Positions 61,152 through 64,000 of a DNA stretch of 64,000 nt are shown piece by piece. The notes below the pieces were generated by a model. It did no database searches. It was not told the DNA's origin and saw only the letters and a list, made by a program, of their open reading frames with translations. The DNA is from Acidiphilium sp. 37-60-79 (lineage in GTDB: Bacteria > Pseudomonadota > Alphaproteobacteria > Acetobacterales > Acetobacteraceae). Location of the stretch: assembly GCA_002279355.1 (NCBI GenBank), contig NCBV01000003.1, forward strand, positions 55,686-119,685, given 5' to 3'. Position 1 is the first letter of the stretch, and every line of letters begins with the position of its first letter. Made by a program: the position numbers and the translations under genes.

Positions 61152-62018
61152 ATGGCGATTCTCTCGGTGCAATCTCAACTGGTCGATGGTGCGCTCGGCA
61201 ACTCGGCGGCCGGGTTTATTCTCGCGCGGCTGGGGCATGAGGTTTGGCCCTTGCCGAGTATTTTGCTGTCGCATAATCCGGCACTCGGCAAGGCGGGGGG
61301 TGGGCCGATTGATGATGGGTTGTTGAGCTCGGTGATTGCGGGGCTTGGGGAGCATGGCAGTTTCGCGCGGTGCTCGATGGTGATGAGCGGGTATTTGGGG
61401 GATGCGGCCTGCGTGACGGTGGTGCTGGAGGCGGTAGCGCGGGCGAGAACGGCGGGTCCGGATTGCTTGTTTTTATGTGATCCGGTGATGGGCGATCATG
61501 GGTCGGCTTATGTCAGTGAGGCGCTGATCGGTGCGTTTTGCACGATGTTGGTGCCGCAGGCGGATATTATTACGCCGAATCCGTTTGAGCTTGGGGTGTT
61601 GGCAGGCGGGGTGCCGCGCGATCGGCGGGAGGCATTTGCCGCGTTGGAATCGTTGCGGAGGCGCATTGCGCTGGTCACGGGGTTTAGCGGGGCGGATACA
61701 CCGGCGGGGCAGTTGGATATTTTGATGGTGCTGGAGGGTCAGCGTTATCGCGTGGGGGTGAGGCGGTATGAGGCGACGATTTCTGGAGCAGGTGATGCGT
61801 TTGCGGCGTTTTTCGTTGCATCGTTGCTCGATCATCGGCGGCGGATGCCGTTGGGTGCGGCGGCTCCAATCGCGTTGGGATTTGCGGCGGCGGCGAGTGC
61901 TGTGTTGATTGATGCCACGGTGGCGAGCGGCAGAGGACAGTTAGCTATTATTGAAAGTCAGGCGGTTTGGGGTGCGGATTTGGCTTTTGTTGCGGCGCAG
62001 CAATGTAGGTTAAATTAA
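61152..62018 (+). CDS. pdxY: Pyridoxal kinase
   Basis: The product is 288 aa from ATG 61152, matching the family start MAILSVQSQLVDGALGNSAA. It has CDPVMGDHGSAYVSEALIGA, ITPNPFELGVLAGG and ISGAGDAFAAFFVASLLDHR, a ribokinase-fold kinase. Two upstream in-frame ATGs (61125, 61137) are alternatives. It is divergent from crcB. Confidence 0.92.
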   Translation: MAILSVQSQLVDGALGNSAAGFILARLGHEVWPLPSILLSHNPALGKAGGGPIDDGLLSSVIAGLGEHGSFARCSMVMSGYLGDAACVTVVLEAVARARTAGPDCLFLCDPVMGDHGSAYVSEALIGAFCTMLVPQADIITPNPFELGVLAGGVPRDRREAFAALESLRRRIALVTGFSGADTPAGQLDILMVLEGQRYRVGVRRYEATISGAGDAFAAFFVASLLDHRRRMPLGAAAPIALGFAAAASAVLIDATVASGRGQLAIIESQAVWGADLAFVAAQQCRLN

Positions 62019-62058
62019 TCTTTAGTTGAGCCAGTAATTTATTCTCTTGCTCTAATAT

Positions 62059-62070
62059 ATCTGATCAGAT
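62059..62070. promoter_or_regulatory. Perfect 12-bp palindrome upstream of the CBS gene
   Basis: ATCTGATCAGAT is a perfect palindrome, flanked by CTAAT and ATTAG. It lies in the 125-base gap between pdxY and the CBS gene and may be an operator. Confidence 0.3.
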
Positions 62071-62143
62071 TAGTCTCATTGCAAGCTCGGCTTCATTGCC
62101 GATGAGCCGCTTATGTTAGCGGGTGAAATTGTTGGAGGGGACG

Positions 62144-62587
62144 ATGACGAGTTTGAATGCGATTTTGCGCCAAAAGCAGCATGGGCCGATTACCATTACG
62201 CCGGAGACCTCGATCCGCAAGGCGGTGGCTTTGTTGGCGGAGAAGCGGATTGGTGCGGTCGTGGTGGTTTCGGCCGAGAATGAGTTGGTGGGGATTCTCT
62301 CCGAGCGTGACGTGGTGCGGAGTTTGGCTTCGAGTGGGGCGGAGACGCTGGATATGATGGTGGCGCAGTTGATGACGCCGCACCCGACTACGGCGACGCC
62401 GAAGACCACGGTGTTCGAGGCGGAGAATTTGATGACGGACGGGCATTTCCGGCATTTGCCGATTGTTGATGATGGCAAGCTGATTGGGGTGGTCAGTATT
62501 GGCGACGTGGTGAAGCGGCTGATTGATGAGCAGGCCGATCAGGTGCGGAATTTGCGCGACTATGTGGCGGGTGTTCACGCCGCCTGA
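62144..62587 (+). CDS. Two-CBS-domain protein
   Basis: The product is 147 aa from ATG 62144, after GGAGGGG. Two CBS motifs are seen: ITPETSIRKAVALLAEKRIG with GILSERDVVRSL, and TVFEAENLMTDGHFRHLPIV with GVVSIGDVVKRL. Such proteins bind adenine nucleotides. The partner is unknown; pairs of CBS domains often work alone in alphaproteobacteria. Confidence 0.9.
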   Translation: MTSLNAILRQKQHGPITITPETSIRKAVALLAEKRIGAVVVVSAENELVGILSERDVVRSLASSGAETLDMMVAQLMTPHPTTATPKTTVFEAENLMTDGHFRHLPIVDDGKLIGVVSIGDVVKRLIDEQADQVRNLRDYVAGVHAA

Positions 62588-62597
62588 CCCGGCAGGG

Positions 62598-63023
62598 CTA
62601 TTGCGGCGGCGGGAGCGGTGTTGATTGGACGCCGTTCGGCGCTGCGGGGCTGTAGGTTGGGGGCGGTGCGGAATAGGTGGGGGCGACTGGCTGGGGCGCT
62701 GCCGTTGGGGTGGCGGGTTGGGCAATTGTGTTGGTGCCGCCGAGATAGCTGCCGCCGGTCCAGGGTGGATTGCCAAGATTGACTTGTTTGGGGGTGGTGT
62801 TTGCTGCGGTGAGGGCGCCGATGCCGCCGCCGATGGCGCCACCGATCAGCACGCCGACGGGCCCGCCGATGAGTCCGAAGGTTGCCCCGGTTGCGGCCCC
62901 GCCTGCGGCGGCCCCGCCGACTCGGGGTGGGGCGCTAGTGCCGCAGCCGGCCAAGCCGAGGCAGGCGAGTGTGACGATACTTGTCCGCCGGATCAAGGTT
63001 TTGGACTGCCGAATCGGTTGCAT
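62598..63023 (-). CDS. Glycine-zipper lipoprotein
   Basis: The product is 141 aa. The lipobox is LACLGLAGC, giving a lipidated cysteine near residue 27. A glycine-rich zipper (GGAAAGGAATGATFGLIGGP and a second repeat GVLIGGAIGGGIGALTAA) follows, then a Pro/Thr/Ala-rich tail. AAAGGGAG precedes the ATG. These outer-membrane-linked lipoproteins are of unknown role. Confidence 0.8.
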   Translation of the reverse strand: MQPIRQSKTLIRRTSIVTLACLGLAGCGTSAPPRVGGAAAGGAATGATFGLIGGPVGVLIGGAIGGGIGALTAANTTPKQVNLGNPPWTGGSYLGGTNTIAQPATPTAAPQPVAPTYSAPPPTYSPAAPNGVQSTPLPPPQ

Positions 63024-63128
63024 GGCTCACTCCCTTTGATGGTCTACCATTTCAGACAAGGTGCAATCCTGCAACCCGGCCCGCGCAGTTGCCTTGACGG
63101 CAGGGCAACCCTATAAGCGCGCCCACGC

Positions 63129-63218
<90 letters not shown>

Positions 63219-63309
63219 TACCCTACCAATAACCCGCTGATAATGAACGATAAAAAATCGTTGCGCCTGTGTCGGGATACGTAAGGGGAGACTATCCCAG
63301 AGCGAACCA

Positions 63310-63329
63310 ATGCGAATTGATGCGAATTG
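63310..63329. repeat. Tandem 10-bp repeat
   Basis: ATGCGAATTG is repeated twice head to tail with no mismatch. It is the first of several short repeats after the tRNA gene. Confidence 0.6.
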
Positions 63330-63349
63330 TCACGGCGGCGTGATGGCTC

Positions 63350-63455
63350 CCCATGGGTGTCTCTCTGTCTCTATCCATATATGAATGTTCATGATTTGTT
63401 CTTCGGTAAAAGAGACTTTTGGATAGGCTCAAAGTGAGATACCGACACCCATGGG
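63350..63455. repeat. Inverted repeat with nested inner arms
   Basis: CCCATGGGTGTC (63350-63361) is the exact reverse complement of GACACCCATGGG (63444-63455). Inner arms CTATCCA (63371-63377) and TGGATAG (63420-63426) are also inverted. The 82-base interval is A/T-richer than the neighbours. It could fold as a large hairpin or bind a protein at both ends. Confidence 0.6.
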
Positions 63456-63456
63456 C

Positions 63457-63549
63457 TGCTAAAGTTGCTAAAGTTGCTAAAGTCTAGGTTTTCTGCGGGT
63501 TTGCTGATGCTAATCGATTGCTAATCGCCTGCTAATCGGCTGCTAAAGT
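63457..63549. repeat. Iteron-like repeat array (TGCTAAAGT and TGCTAATCG units)
   Basis: TGCTAAAGT occurs three times back to back (63457-63483). After 24 bases TGCTAATCG occurs at 63508, 63519 and 63530, and TGCTAAAGT again at 63541: four units at an exact 11-base step, about one helical turn. This looks like an array of protein-binding sites, as in plasmid iterons or recombinase/excisionase sites. Stretches between units show nothing else. Confidence 0.65.
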
Positions 63550-63564
63550 GACCGGTCGCCACCA

Positions 63565-63774
63565 TCACGGGCGATTGATTGCCGACTGGATCACCTCGAT
63601 CAGCCTTTGCCGGTTTGCCTCGATCATGTCGCGTCGATATTCGCGTAGGGCTTGCCGTGCTGCAACCCTCTGCGATGGTGGTGCTAATTGATCCTCGGCA
63701 ACCCGGCGCAGTTCTGCCAGATGGGCCGCATCGGGCTGGTCAGGCATCGGATTGCGGAGGGCTTGGGGCGTCAC
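63565..63774 (-). CDS. Small charged protein, likely element-borne (unrecognised)
   Basis: The product is 69 aa from GTG 63774, or 60 aa from ATG 63747. It is helical and charged (LAELRRVAEDQLAPPSQRVA, then EYRRDMIEANRQRLIEVIQS). GAGAAAAC precedes the GTG. It starts 42 bases after the stop of the next leftward frame, so both may be one operon. No family is recognised. Confidence 0.55.
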   Translation of the reverse strand: MTPQALRNPMPDQPDAAHLAELRRVAEDQLAPPSQRVAARQALREYRRDMIEANRQRLIEVIQSAINRP

Positions 63775-63816
63775 GTTTTCTCAGACAATTTGGCCGTGGC
63801 ACACGCGCACGGCGGC

Positions 63817-64000
63817 TTAATCGGGCTTGCTCAGCTGCTTCACCGTGACACCAGGTGCGCGATACCCGCGAACTCGCCCGCCATCCTGACGCCACTGTGC
63901 GGCCTCCCAGCCGGTGCCAGCGAGTGCCCGTCCAATCTGGGTTGCGGTGAAGCCGCGCAACGCCGGGATGGCGCTGCATCCGCTCAAAAGGACCTTGATG
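63817..64000 (-). CDS. Partial reading frame at the window edge, C-terminal end (unrecognised)
   Basis: From the window edge the frame reads 60 residues to a TAA at 63817, including LRGFTATQIGRALAGTGWEA and WRQDGGRVRGYRAP. This looks like a winged-helix or helix-turn-helix end, as found on phage or plasmid DNA-processing proteins, but the family cannot be named from a fragment. A different frame over the same stretch is an Arg-rich shadow. Confidence 0.5.
   Translation of the reverse strand, partial: IKVLLSGCSAIPALRGFTATQIGRALAGTGWEAAQWRQDGGRVRGYRAPGVTVKQLSKPD

Noticed and set aside
63740..63979. 79-codon leftward frame near the window edge
   Set aside because: It overlaps the better frame ending at 63817 and the start of the 69-aa frame, and is Arg/Trp/His-rich in the way of shadow frames.

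Overview
This 64 kb window looks like chromosomal DNA of an aerobic, bacteriochlorophyll-making alphaproteobacterium. The best guess is Acetobacteraceae, possibly Acidiphilium or a relative. That guess rests on gene content and order and on a damaged bchD; no sequence comparison was run. The DNA is GC-rich and the photosynthesis genes are tightly packed, with many ATGA- and TGATG-type overlaps.

Part 1, 1 to about 23.7 kb, is the photosynthesis gene cluster. Two divergent transcription units flank a regulatory region at 11.33-11.69 kb that carries PpsR/CrtJ-type boxes. Leftward runs bchF-bchN-bchB-bchH-bchL-bchM-lhaA-puhA-puhB: protochlorophyllide reductase, Mg-chelatase large subunit, methyltransferase, light-harvesting assembly factor and reaction-centre H subunit. 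Rightward runs ppaA-ppsR-bchG-bchP-tspO-bchI-bchD-bchO-crtI-crtB, then two unrecognised small membrane proteins. bchD is frame-disrupted and lacks a conserved internal piece, while bchI and bchH look intact. This pattern would fit an organism that makes zinc-bacteriochlorophyll. No pufBALM, bchCXYZ or crtCDEF genes are present here, so the cluster must be split or continue elsewhere.

Part 2, 23.8-31.8 kb, holds a UbiH-family hydroxylase, COQ9, peptide deformylase, a D-lactate dehydrogenase-type flavoprotein, YihY, an alpha/beta hydrolase, a CaiB-type CoA transferase, a small protein with a CtrA-like box upstream, and a FYDLN zinc-ribbon protein. Part 3, 31.8-39.8 kb, holds aroA-cmk-parE, a membrane PAS-GGDEF protein, a lone CoA-transferase A subunit and a hydrolase. 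Mosaic palindromic repeats sit at 25.0, 31.3 and 35.9 kb, often overlapping the stop codons of neighbouring genes.

Part 4, 40.2-49.8 kb, holds a sulfur-trafficking run (cysE, NifS-type desulfurase, ferredoxin, mnmA), rpsU, a 2-oxoglutarate oxygenase, a glycosyltransferase, a VTT membrane protein, rlmN, IalB-like, CPBP protease-like and acyltransferase-3 genes. Part 5, 49.8-63.0 kb, holds hemC-hemD-hemX-hemY divergent from tsaD, the glycogen genes glgP-glgC-glgA, fluoride exporter genes, a pyridoxal kinase, a CBS-domain protein and a glycine-zipper lipoprotein. Part 6, 63.1-64.0 kb, starts with tRNA-Ser(CGA). It is followed by a dense set of short direct and inverted repeats and by two small leftward reading frames, which look like the edge of an integrated element.
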